The notes beneath the pieces were generated by a model, which made no database searches, was not told the DNA's origin, and saw only the letters and a program-made list of their open reading frames with translations. Position numbers and translations under genes: made by a program. Shown piece by piece: positions 6,552-12,528 of a stretch of 12,528 nt of DNA (position 1 is the first letter of the stretch; every line of letters starts with the position of its first letter). Where the stretch lies: positions 1 to 12,528 of the forward strand of contig JACRBR010000173.1 in the NCBI GenBank assembly GCA_016213125.1, read 5' to 3'. This stretch comes from Chloroflexota bacterium (lineage in GTDB: Bacteria > Chloroflexota > Dehalococcoidia > DSTF01 > JACRBR01).

Positions 6552-7274
6552 CTACTTGGCTGCTATCGCGCCACTCAAGATCGTCACGCCGTCCGTGTTC
6601 ACCACTTCGACGAGATCGCCGGCCTGCGCCAGCGGCACAGTGTCACCATCGCGCGAATCCAGGTTCAGGTCACCAGCGCCGAAGGAGTCGACCACGATGG
6701 TGAGTCCCTCGGATCCGGCCACCGGGGTGCCGTCGCGAGTCAGGCGCACATCGAAGGATCCCGGCGGCGAAGCGACATCCTCGACCTCCACGCCGAAGCG
6801 CGTGCGGTCCGAGCGCTGCTCCGCCTTCGCCTTCCCGGATGCCAGGTCGTCGCCGGCGCTGACCGCGGCGAGCTGACCTTCGACCTTCACGGAGGAACCC
6901 CCGCCCGAGAGGCCGAGTGCGGCCTGGACGGGTCCGGCGACCCACGAGGGCTGCGCCACCATCACCACAGCGATCGCCGCTGCGGCCGCCAACGCGAAGG
7001 CCGGTATCCGCCACCGGGGGAAGGCGATGACGCGGCGAGGGCCCTCGGTCCGAGGGGCCCCGGTCCGAGAGGCCCCGGTCCGAGAGGCTCCGGTCCGAGA
7101 GGCTTCGGTCCGAGAGGCTTCGGCCTGATGCGCCCTGACGGCCGCGAGGGTCGCCGCGTGGGCGCGCCCGAGGCCCTCCGGGGTGGCGGCGCGTTCGGTC
7201 AGGCCGAGCCGCCGTAGCGCATCCACCACCTGCGCGTGTTCCGGGTTCATTGAGTCATCGATTCGCGTTGCCAT
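6552..7274 (-). CDS. Single-pass membrane protein, probable anti-sigma factor with extracellular sensor domain
   Basis: 240 residues. A cytoplasmic N terminus (1-50, helical, no zinc-finger HxxxCxxC) is followed by a linker of five SRT(E/G)A-type pentapeptides (about 53-77), a membrane helix near 90-108 (IPAFALAAAAAIAVVMVA), and an outer domain (about 144-240). The outer domain contains LASGKAKAEQRSDRTRF, EVEDV, DGDTVP and GDLVEV. It is paralogous to the whole mature part of the protein encoded at 7915-8370. The ATG at 7274 overlaps the end of the sigma gene by 20 bases, with GGAG upstream; Met9 (7250) is an alternative. Anti-sigma function is inferred from the overlap, the topology and the inward-facing N terminus. 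No known anti-sigma motif is seen, so a role as sigma-dependent membrane effector is also possible. Confidence 0.75.
   Translation of the reverse strand: MATRIDDSMNPEHAQVVDALRRLGLTERAATPEGLGRAHAATLAAVRAHQAEASRTEASRTGASRTGASRTGAPRTEGPRRVIAFPRWRIPAFALAAAAAIAVVMVAQPSWVAGPVQAALGLSGGGSSVKVEGQLAAVSAGDDLASGKAKAEQRSDRTRFGVEVEDVASPPGSFDVRLTRDGTPVAGSEGLTIVVDSFGAGDLNLDSRDGDTVPLAQAGDLVEVVNTDGVTILSGAIAAK
7046..7120. repeat. Five tandem 15-bp repeats in the linker of the putative anti-sigma gene
   Basis: Five 15-base units of the form CGGTCCGAGAGGCNY, with unit one more diverged, lie end to end. On the coding strand each encodes a pentapeptide SRT(E/G)A or PRT(E/G)x. Being in-frame, copy number can change by slippage without a frameshift, varying the length of the basic linker just inside the membrane helix. 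Confidence 0.85.
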
Positions 7275-7893
7275 AGTCCCGTCTCCAGGTTTGCGGGTCG
7301 ATCTGTTCGAGCAGCCGGCGCATCGAAGCGAGCGCGCGGTGCTGTATCGCCTTCGTCGCCCCTTCCGTCTTGTCGATCATCGCGGCGGTTTCCGCGACCG
7401 AAAGGTCGGCGACGAATCGCAGGTCCAGTACCTGCCTCTGTTCGTCTGTCAGCGAAGCCAATGCCTGGCGCACCTGCGCCCGGTCCGCTTCGCGCTCCAG
7501 GCGCTGCAGTTCCTCGTGCTCCACGGCGGAGTCGACGAGCGCGCCTTCCCGTCCCGCCCACTTCCGGTGATGGTCGGCGCTGAGGTTGCGGGCGATCCGG
7601 AAGAGCCACGCCGCGAAGGGTAGGCCCCGCCATTGATACGACCCGATTCTCGCCACCGCCTCCGTGAATACTTGCGAAGCCAGGTCCTCAGCCACGTGGC
7701 TGTTGCCGGTGCGATTCTGCAGGAACATGCACAACCGCTCGTAGTGGAGGTCGACGATGAGGCGCCAGGCGTCCTCGTCCATGCGCCGGGCTCGTTCGAT
7801 GAGGGCCTCATCGACCTGGCCAGCGATGTGGCCGGAGGCCGAGCTCTGCCGCTCGACCTCCGACCTGGCACCCAACGTCCGTTCCGCGATCAC
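7255..7893 (-). CDS. ECF-type RNA polymerase sigma factor
   Basis: 212 residues. Region 2 spans about 42-110: DLHYERLCMFLQNRTGNSHVAEDLASQVF is the core-binding part, and WLFRIARNLSADHHRK the -10 recognition part. Region 4 spans about 141-195: LTDEQRQVLDLRFVADLSVAETAAMI then GATKAIQHRALASMRRLL, the helix-turn-helix for the -35. No region 1 or 3, as in ECF factors. The start is GTG 7893; the first ATG (residue 38) would cut into region 2, and a TAA that ends the preceding gene lies just upstream in frame. It follows that gene by 21 bases and overlaps the membrane protein gene by 20, so the three are an operon. Expected to drive an envelope-linked regulon, perhaps including this cluster. Confidence 0.93.
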   Translation of the reverse strand: MIAERTLGARSEVERQSSASGHIAGQVDEALIERARRMDEDAWRLIVDLHYERLCMFLQNRTGNSHVAEDLASQVFTEAVARIGSYQWRGLPFAAWLFRIARNLSADHHRKWAGREGALVDSAVEHEELQRLEREADRAQVRQALASLTDEQRQVLDLRFVADLSVAETAAMIDKTEGATKAIQHRALASMRRLLEQIDPQTWRRDYGNANR

Positions 7894-7914
7894 CAGCCTG
7901 TGCCTTTTCGCTTC

Positions 7915-8370
7915 TTACTGCTTCGGCGCCAGCACGCCGCTCAGGATGACCGTCGTGCCTGTGGGGTCGAGGACCTCGACCAGGTCGCCCGAAAGGACGG
8001 TCGGCACGGTATCGCCGTCCTGGGTGTTGAGCTCGGTCTCGCCGAAGCCCAGGGTGTCCACGTTCAGCGTGATTCCGGCCGAATCAGCCACCGGGGAGCC
8101 GTTCCGGGTGATGCGCACCTGGTACGCGCCCGGCTCGGTCTGCACGTCCTCGGCCTCGATGGAGAACCGCGTCCGGTCAGGCCGCTGCTCCGACTTGGCC
8201 TTGCCCGAGGCCAGCGCGTTGTTCGCCGTATCCACGACGTCCAGGCGGACCTCCGCCTTCGTGCTGCCGCCGCCGCCGCCCGCGAACACGCCCATCGCGT
8301 CCGCCCCGACCAGCGCCGCCGCCGAAATCGCGGCGATGCCAGCCACTACTGCCGCCAACTTCATCTTCAT
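7915..8370 (-). CDS. Exported single-domain protein paralogous to the sensor domain of the putative anti-sigma factor
   Basis: 151 residues. It has a signal peptide (MKMKLAAVVAGIAAISAAAL) with a likely cut near residue 30, a glycine run, then one domain (about 53-151). That domain carries the pattern LASGKAKSEQRPDRTRF, EAEDV, VRITRNGSPVA, DGDTVP, GDLVEV and ILSG. The same pattern forms the outer domain of the protein at 6552-7274, about 55% identical by eye over some 97 residues. A strong AAGGAGG precedes the ATG at 8370. It is the first gene before the ECF sigma gene. It may be a soluble competitor, a ligand carrier or a sigma-controlled exported product. No catalytic motif is visible. Confidence 0.82.
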   Translation of the reverse strand: MKMKLAAVVAGIAAISAAALVGADAMGVFAGGGGGSTKAEVRLDVVDTANNALASGKAKSEQRPDRTRFSIEAEDVQTEPGAYQVRITRNGSPVADSAGITLNVDTLGFGETELNTQDGDTVPTVLSGDLVEVLDPTGTTVILSGVLAPKQ

Positions 8371-8385
8371 GCCTTCCTCCTTGAT

Positions 8386-8429
8386 GCGATCTGCAGGGAT
8401 AACGTCTGTCGATTACACCCCTACATCGC
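8386..8429. promoter_or_regulatory. Imperfect inverted repeat in the sigma-operon leader
   Basis: GCGATCTGCAGGG (8386-8398) is nearly the reverse complement of CCCCTACATCGC (8418-8429), with GCGAT/ATCGC and a G/C run matching. It lies just upstream of the Shine-Dalgarno of the first gene of the sigma operon. It could be an operator or a leader hairpin. A TTGACA at 8459-8454 (minus strand) is a possible -35, but no convincing -10 follows. Confidence 0.35.
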
Positions 8430-8471
8430 GCAGGCAGGCCCGCAGGTACGGGTTGTCAAGGCAGATTCACC

Positions 8472-9824
8472 TTATCCAGTCGCCCGCCCCAGGGGGCGGC
8501 GCTCACGCCACCACCAGTAGCCGCCAGCTCCGGCCGCAACGAGGGCGACCGCGCCGGCCGCGGCCGCCAGCCACAGCATGCCGCCACCGCCCCCAGAATC
8601 ATCCGCCGGGCGAGACGGCTTCTCCTTCCCGGTACCCAGAGCCTGTCCCGAAGGCGGGGTCCGGGTTGAGGAGGGGCGGGCGGTTCCCTCGGGGGCGGCA
8701 GACAATCTGCCCTGTCGGTGTAGCTCCTCCAGCAAGACCGCGAGGTCATGCTTCGGACCTGCGTCCTTATCGCCCGGCAGGGCGCTAAAGAAGTCGATGG
8801 CTGATGTCTCACCGCGCTCCAGCTTCTGCCGCTCAATCTCGACAACCTCGCGCTCGGCGTCAGCGCCATCAGGACGGGGGTTAAGCGTACCCTCCGGGCT
8901 GCGCGGCTGCGTCGTGCCGCCGGCGGCGCTACGTTCGGGTGCGTTCGTGGCTTCCGCGGCCGCGGCCGCGGTCGCGCCGGGCGCGGGCGTTTCGATCCCG
9001 GGGTCAGGTGTTGGCGTCTCCAGTCCGCCCGGGGTGGCCGACGCCTCGGGCGTCGGCGATTCGCCAACGGTGGTGGGTGACGCGGCGACGGCGACGCCGC
9101 ACTCCCCCGGGTGTGGCTGCCACTCGATGGCCGTGTTGCTCGAGATGATCGACTGCTCATTCGAATACTGCGCGAAGCAGCCGGGCGGGTCCAGCGAGTC
9201 TCGCTGGAGCCCCACGGTCATGTCCTTGCCCTGGTTGCAGTAGGCGTCGCTGAGGTCGGCGTCCTTGTACTGGAAGACGATGCGACCGTCGTCGATGAGG
9301 ATGACCTCCCAGGAGGCCGTGCCGCCGCGGTCACAGTCCCAGTTCTCGACGCCCTGCCACTGGATCGCGAAGGCCGCATGCCCGCCGGCGCCCCAACCGG
9401 CCACGGGCCCCGCATAGACGTCGCCGCTGCCAGCGGGATCCCAATCGCTCCAGAAGGGCAGGATGGCGGGCGCGTTCAGCGTTTCGGTCGGGAGGCCAAT
9501 GGGCCCCCACTGGGTGGTGGCCTGGCCGAACATAACGCTCCCATTGGCTCCGATGTGAACGGTCGAGTACGGCTGCCCGTAGAAGGTGAAGCTGAAGCCG
9601 ATGGAGACGTCCCGCTGGACGCAGTCGTCACAATCGGAGACGGGCGTCAGCGCGGTGGAGCTTCCTTTAAGTTCGACCCAGTTGAAGGCGGCACCGGAGG
9701 TCCAAGTATAGCCCGAAGCCGGGTTGCCGTCGGCGAAGCCCGTCTTGAGGGGAACGAAGGTGGCCGAGGATGCAGCCACCAGAAGGACGAGCCATCGGAA
9801 CGATCGCACAGGCACCCCAGCCAC
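8472..9824 (-). CDS. Exported beta-sandwich protein with C-terminal membrane anchor
   Basis: 450 residues. The signal peptide is about 1-31 (WLVLLVAASSATFVPLKTGFA). Residues 40-236 form a nidogen-like beta-sandwich of the kind common in bacterial surface proteins: IGFSFTFYGQPYSTVHIGAN, then ILPFWSDWDP, AFAIQWQGVENW, SWEVILIDDGRIVFQYKD and MTVGLQRD. Six cysteines there suggest disulfides. Residues 245-320 are a T/P/S/A-rich wall-spanning linker, 320-375 a charged helical stretch, and 411-433 a glycine-led membrane helix followed by WWWRERRPLGR, which keeps the tail inside. There is no LPXTG motif. The start is GTG 9824; GTG codons at 9815 and 9809 are alternatives, and none has an ideal Shine-Dalgarno. 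It precedes the sigma operon by 101 bases on the same strand. Confidence 0.8.
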   Translation of the reverse strand: MAGVPVRSFRWLVLLVAASSATFVPLKTGFADGNPASGYTWTSGAAFNWVELKGSSTALTPVSDCDDCVQRDVSIGFSFTFYGQPYSTVHIGANGSVMFGQATTQWGPIGLPTETLNAPAILPFWSDWDPAGSGDVYAGPVAGWGAGGHAAFAIQWQGVENWDCDRGGTASWEVILIDDGRIVFQYKDADLSDAYCNQGKDMTVGLQRDSLDPPGCFAQYSNEQSIISSNTAIEWQPHPGECGVAVAASPTTVGESPTPEASATPGGLETPTPDPGIETPAPGATAAAAAEATNAPERSAAGGTTQPRSPEGTLNPRPDGADAEREVVEIERQKLERGETSAIDFFSALPGDKDAGPKHDLAVLLEELHRQGRLSAAPEGTARPSSTRTPPSGQALGTGKEKPSRPADDSGGGGGMLWLAAAAGAVALVAAGAGGYWWWRERRPLGRATG

Positions 9825-9855
9825 GCGCCTGCCTGGCGCGGCGGCTCCCTTCTTA

Positions 9856-9878
9856 CTATCGCTGATGGACTGCGAAAG
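9856..9878. other. Stem-loop in the leader of the surface-protein gene
   Basis: CTATCGC (9856-9862) pairs with GCGAAAG (9872-9878), six of seven pairs, around a nine-base loop. It lies about 32 bases upstream of the GTG at 9824 on the minus strand, so it would sit in that gene's leader. Confidence 0.35.
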
Positions 9879-10058
9879 CTACGGCCACCCGGTACCGATC
9901 TTGACGTCTCCCAAGACCCCGGCTGTCCAGGCGACACGACGAGGCGAACTGGAGCGCGCGGCCCACCGAACGCGGGTGGCCGCGTCCGGGAAGGTCCGGC
10001 ACGAGCAGATGGCCAAGTGCTGACATAACACGCTAGTCAGACGATCGGCCTACAAGAA

Positions 10059-10119
10059 AGGGCCGAAAGGCCCAGGTGGCGGTGAACTCGCACCGCGGCC
10101 TGGTTCGCCAGACGGCCCT
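10059..10119. ncRNA. Long irregular hairpin, candidate structured RNA
   Basis: AGGGCCG (10059-10065) pairs with CGGCCCT (10113-10119). After a 3x3 AAA/AGA internal loop, GGC (10069-10071) pairs with GCC (10107-10109). Then CCAGG (10072-10076) pairs with CCTGG (10099-10103), and GCGGTG (10079-10084) with CACCGC (10091-10096) around a six-base loop. In all about 22 pairs lie within 61 bases. It is 250 bases upstream of the Fe-S protein gene. I cannot match it to a known riboswitch. No T tract follows on either strand. Confidence 0.45.
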
Positions 10120-10201
10120 AGTGACGCTGCGATCCGCGCACCGAAAATCTCCCTGTCAAGCACAACGGGCTTGGCGACTGTCCCGAGCGCAGGAGGTGCC
10201 C

Positions 10202-10372
10202 GTGGGCCCGAGAAACCCGCTCCGCATGATCGCCGGGTGGACGCGCCGAGGTGTGTCCTTCAGGCCAATTCCAAGTACCAGACGGCACTGCCGCCGACCG
10301 GCCACGTGGAGCGATCATTGTGATGTGGAACACAAACGCCGAGGCCGTCCATGGACTGGAGGTGACCCGTGA
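10202..10372 (+). CDS. Doubtful 56-residue reading frame upstream of the Fe-S protein gene
   Basis: GTG 10202 has a good AGGAGGTG just upstream, and the stop overlaps the next gene's GTG start, an arrangement typical of translational coupling. The peptide is Arg- and Pro-rich with no recognisable motif. Its third-position GC (about 62%) is well below that of neighbouring genes, and it overlaps a possible regulator site. It may be a leader peptide or chance. Confidence 0.25.
   Translation: MGPRNPLRMIAGWTRRGVSFRPIPSTRRHCRRPATWSDHCDVEHKRRGRPWTGGDP
10318..10335. promoter_or_regulatory. CRP/FNR-family-like inverted repeat
   Basis: TTGTG, eight bases, CACAA: the arms are perfect, and the core TGTGA-N6-ACACA is one base from the CRP-type pattern TGTGA-N6-TCACA. 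It is 33 bases upstream of the Fe-S protein start. CRP/FNR-family control is common for anaerobic respiratory operons of this kind. Confidence 0.35.
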
Positions 10373-11265
10373 CCGTGGAGAAACCGCCCGAGGCGGTGCA
10401 CCTGGGGCGCATGCTCAGCCGGCGAAGCCTGCTGGCGGCGCTCGGGGTTGGAGGGCCCGCCGCGCTCGTCGCTGCCGCGATCGCGGAAGCAGGGTCGGCA
10501 GAGGCGTCCGATACAGCCGTCAGACCTTCCCCCCGGTTCCCTTCTCTCGTTTCGCCGCTGGCGCAAGAGAACCTGCTGCTGCGCATGCAGGACGACCTCA
10601 AGCGCGCGATGGCGAAGCCAATCGAGCAACGCCGATGGATCATGGTGATCGACCAGGAGAAATGCGTCGGCTGCTCCGCGTGCACGATCGCCTGTATCGC
10701 AGAAAACCACCTTCCGCCCGGCGTTGTGTACCGGCCCGTGATCGACGAGGAGATTGGCGAGTATCCGAACGTACGGCGGCGCTTTCTGCCGCGGCCGTGC
10801 ATGCAGTGTGCCGACCCGCCCTGCGTTCCGGTCTGCCCTGTGGACGCGACGTACAAGCGGCCTGACGGTGTTGTGGAGATCGACTACAAGCGGTGCATCG
10901 GCTGCCGCTACTGCGTGCCAGCGTGCCCGTATGGCGCGCGAACCTTCGACTTCGGGGCGAACTACAGCGATGACACGCCGGCCAAGGCGTCGTACGAGCT
11001 GATCCCCTCTCCGGAATACGGAAAGAGCTGGGAGCGCGAGGGCGAGCGATCGCCCATTGGCAACGTTCGCAAGTGCCAGTTCTGCGTGCACCGCACGGAG
11101 GCCGGCATGTTGCCCGCCTGCGTGACGACCTGCATCGGTCACGCGACGTATTTCGGGGACAAGAACGACGAGAACAGCCTGGTGTCCGAACTCATCTCCA
11201 GCCCGCGGGTCATGCGGCTGTTGGAAGAGCTGGGCACGGAGCCGGGCGTGTACTACTTGATGTGA
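10369..11265 (+). CDS. Tat-exported electron-transfer protein with four [4Fe-4S] clusters (NrfC/PsrB/TtrB type)
   Basis: 298 residues; the electron-transfer subunit of a membrane-bound respiratory oxidoreductase. The N terminus has a twin-arginine signal (SRRSLLAALGVGG, about 17-29), so it is folded before export. Sixteen cysteines in four groups bind clusters: C99-C102-C105-C109, C144-C147-C152-C156, C176-C179-C182-C186 and C236-C239-C251-C255. This matches the four-cluster beta subunits of polysulfide, tetrathionate, thiosulfate and related reductases. GGAGGTGA five bases upstream fixes GTG 10369. The next gene, the membrane subunit, begins 10 bases after the stop. The substrate cannot be told without the catalytic subunit. 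The start of the signal sequence may be longer than usual. Confidence 0.93.
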   Translation: MTVEKPPEAVHLGRMLSRRSLLAALGVGGPAALVAAAIAEAGSAEASDTAVRPSPRFPSLVSPLAQENLLLRMQDDLKRAMAKPIEQRRWIMVIDQEKCVGCSACTIACIAENHLPPGVVYRPVIDEEIGEYPNVRRRFLPRPCMQCADPPCVPVCPVDATYKRPDGVVEIDYKRCIGCRYCVPACPYGARTFDFGANYSDDTPAKASYELIPSPEYGKSWEREGERSPIGNVRKCQFCVHRTEAGMLPACVTTCIGHATYFGDKNDENSLVSELISSPRVMRLLEELGTEPGVYYLM

Positions 11266-11275
11266 GGGGGATGCC

Positions 11276-12528
11276 ATGCAAGCGACGCTAACGCAACCGA
11301 AGCAGCCGCTCTCGTCGCTGGCGCTGCCGGTCGCAGGGATCGTGTGGGCCATCGCGTTCGGGGCGGGGGTCGTGGGCGTGTTCCTTCGCCTGACGACGGG
11401 GCACGAGTTGGCGAACTACGGCAGCTACGTTCCTTGGGGACTGTGGGTGGCCGCATATGTGTACTTCAGCGGCCTTTCGGCCGGCGCCTTTCTGATTTCG
11501 ACGCTGGTCTATGTGGGCAGGGTGAGGCGGCTGGAACCCGTCGCCAAGCTGGGGCTGCTTACGGCACTGATCACGCTGCTGATGGGCTTGATGATGATCT
11601 GGTTCGACCTGGGCCACGGCGAACGGGCATGGGAAGTGTTCGTGTACGGGAACCGTGCGTCCATGATGGCGTGGATGATCTGGCTGTACACGGCGTACAT
11701 GCTGGTGCTGATTGCGGCGAACTGGTTCGCATTCCGGGCCGACCTCGCCGAAATCGCAAGGGGCAGGTCACTACGCGCCCGCGCCGCCACGCTGCTGACG
11801 CTTGGCCGCACGGGCACGGGCGACCTGGCGCGTGAGCGGGACGCGCGCACGCTGCGTGTGCTGGCGATCATAGGCATCCCTGTTGTCATCGCGTTCAACG
11901 GCGGGAGTGGCGCGCTCTTCGGCGTACTCGCGGCGCGGCCATTCTGGAACGCGTCGATCTTCCCCATCGCATCGATCGTGGGGGCGCTGGCATCAGGCAC
12001 CGCGCTCCTCGCGTTCATCTCCGCGTTTACGTCACCCCAGCGCAACGCAGCATCACACGGCGACCTCATGTGGTTCATGGGCAGACTCGTACTCGGGTTG
12101 ACCGCCGTGTACCTCCTCCTGGAGTTTGCGGAGTTCAGCATCGGCATCTACGGAGACGTCCCCACGGAGACCGAGCCATACATGGAGATCCTGACCGGCC
12201 CGTACTGGTGGGTGTTCTGGTTCGTACACGTGGGCGTGGGCGCCGCGCTTCCTCTCTGCCTCTTACTTACGCGTCCGCGCTCCGTGCCACTGATCGGGGC
12301 GGCGGGAGGGCTGGTCGCCGCCACGTTCATCGCCGTCCGGCTGAACATCGTCATCCCGGGACTCGTGGTGCCGCAGCTTGAGGGGATCGACGAGGCGTTC
12401 GTGGATGGACGCCTGACGTTCGAATACTTCCCCAGCACGATGGAGTGGCTGGTGCTGCTGTTCGTGGTCTCGGCAGGGGTCGCGATGTTCTATGCGGGCT
12501 CCAAGCTGTTGCCGCTCACTGGCACGGA
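11276..12528 (+). CDS. nrfD: NrfD/PsrC-type membrane subunit (3' end beyond window)
   Basis: 417 residues visible and open at the window edge. Ten likely membrane helices can be counted, among them PWGLWVAAYVYFSGLSAGAF, LGLLTALITLLMGLMMIWFDLG, MAWMIWLYTAYMLVLIAANWF, LRVLAIIGIPVVIAF, GPYWWVFWFVHVGVGAAL and MEWLVLLFVVSAGVAMFY. The segment NYGSYVPWGLWVAAYVYFSG and the short loop DLGHGERAWEVF are characteristic of this family, which binds quinone in the membrane and passes electrons to or from the Fe-S subunit encoded just upstream. The ATG at 11276 has a GAGGGGG at suitable distance; an ATG at 11271 is out of frame. The pair Fe-S protein plus NrfD points to a complex whose catalytic, probably molybdopterin, subunit would lie downstream. 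Confidence 0.92.
   Translation, partial: MQATLTQPKQPLSSLALPVAGIVWAIAFGAGVVGVFLRLTTGHELANYGSYVPWGLWVAAYVYFSGLSAGAFLISTLVYVGRVRRLEPVAKLGLLTALITLLMGLMMIWFDLGHGERAWEVFVYGNRASMMAWMIWLYTAYMLVLIAANWFAFRADLAEIARGRSLRARAATLLTLGRTGTGDLARERDARTLRVLAIIGIPVVIAFNGGSGALFGVLAARPFWNASIFPIASIVGALASGTALLAFISAFTSPQRNAASHGDLMWFMGRLVLGLTAVYLLLEFAEFSIGIYGDVPTETEPYMEILTGPYWWVFWFVHVGVGAALPLCLLLTRPRSVPLIGAAGGLVAATFIAVRLNIVIPGLVVPQLEGIDEAFVDGRLTFEYFPSTMEWLVLLFVVSAGVAMFYAGSKLLPLTGT

Larger units (their letters stand above)
9825..10368. other. 544-bp intergenic region between divergent surface-protein and respiratory operons
   Basis: No convincing gene is seen; frames here are short and lack the third-position GC bias of the neighbours. 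It holds a stem-loop at 9856-9878, a long hairpin at 10059-10119, a small frame with a good Shine-Dalgarno at 10202-10372, and a CRP/FNR-like inverted repeat at 10318-10335. Promoters for both flanking operons should lie here, but I found no strong -35/-10 pair. Confidence 0.7.

Noticed and set aside
7046..7120. Collagen-like GPRGPGPRG pattern on the plus strand
   Set aside because: It is the antisense reading of the 15-base repeats in the putative anti-sigma gene, which has the sensible domain layout.
6552..7274. Zinc-binding anti-sigma (ZAS) domain
   Set aside because: No HxxxCxxC motif is present in the N-terminal part. The anti-sigma role rests on context only.
8472..8600. Sortase signal at the C terminus of the beta-sandwich protein
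   Set aside because: There is a membrane helix and basic tail but no LPXTG-like motif before it, so simple membrane anchoring is preferred.
9856..9900. Resemblance to part of a c-di-GMP class I riboswitch (GCGAAAGCTACGG ... CCGGTACCGA)
   Set aside because: The first hairpin with its GAAA loop and the second long hairpin are missing, so the match is only to short conserved strings.

Overview
The window is GC-rich bacterial DNA, fully packed with genes on both strands. It has many exported proteins with T/P-rich linkers, a seven-unit SBBP propeller ending in a dockerin-like tail, and the conserved 'DNPYWPM..GSRWVY' lipoprotein family. This mix fits Chloroflexota (Dehalococcoidia or Thermomicrobia-like) best. 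That placement is inference from gene style, since no rRNA or other phylogenetic marker is present.

Left part (1-2699): a partial nadB (L-aspartate oxidase) runs leftward off the window. It carries three in-frame copies of a small palindromic repeat. A compact divergent promoter region (about 1474-1565) separates it from a rightward three-gene unit: a PadR-type regulator, a small three-helix membrane protein overlapping it by 4 bases, and an exported PepSY-like protein. A perfect 11-bp inverted repeat overlaps the predicted nadB -10. The PadR promoter sits so close to its start codon that the message is probably leaderless.

Middle (2884-9824): a rightward lipoprotein gene is followed by a long leftward cluster. 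In transcription order this cluster holds a surface protein with a nidogen-like beta-sandwich and C-terminal membrane anchor (9824-8472), a small exported protein (8370-7915), an ECF sigma factor (7893-7255), a membrane protein overlapping the sigma gene in the position of an anti-sigma factor (7274-6552), and a 921-residue secreted seven-bladed SBBP propeller with calcium-binding type-3 repeats and a dockerin-like tail (6492-3727). The small exported protein and the outer part of the putative anti-sigma factor are clear paralogues, about 55% identical by eye. The sigma factor is thus bracketed by a free and a tethered version of one extracellular domain. This is the most promising candidate for an undescribed signalling module in the window.

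Right part (9825-12528): a 544-bp intergenic region contains a long irregular hairpin (10059-10119), a smaller stem-loop and a CRP/FNR-like half-palindrome. It leads into a rightward respiratory operon: a Tat-exported protein with four [4Fe-4S] clusters and an NrfD/PsrC-type membrane quinone-interacting subunit that runs off the window. A catalytic (probably molybdopterin) subunit would be expected nearby but is not in view.
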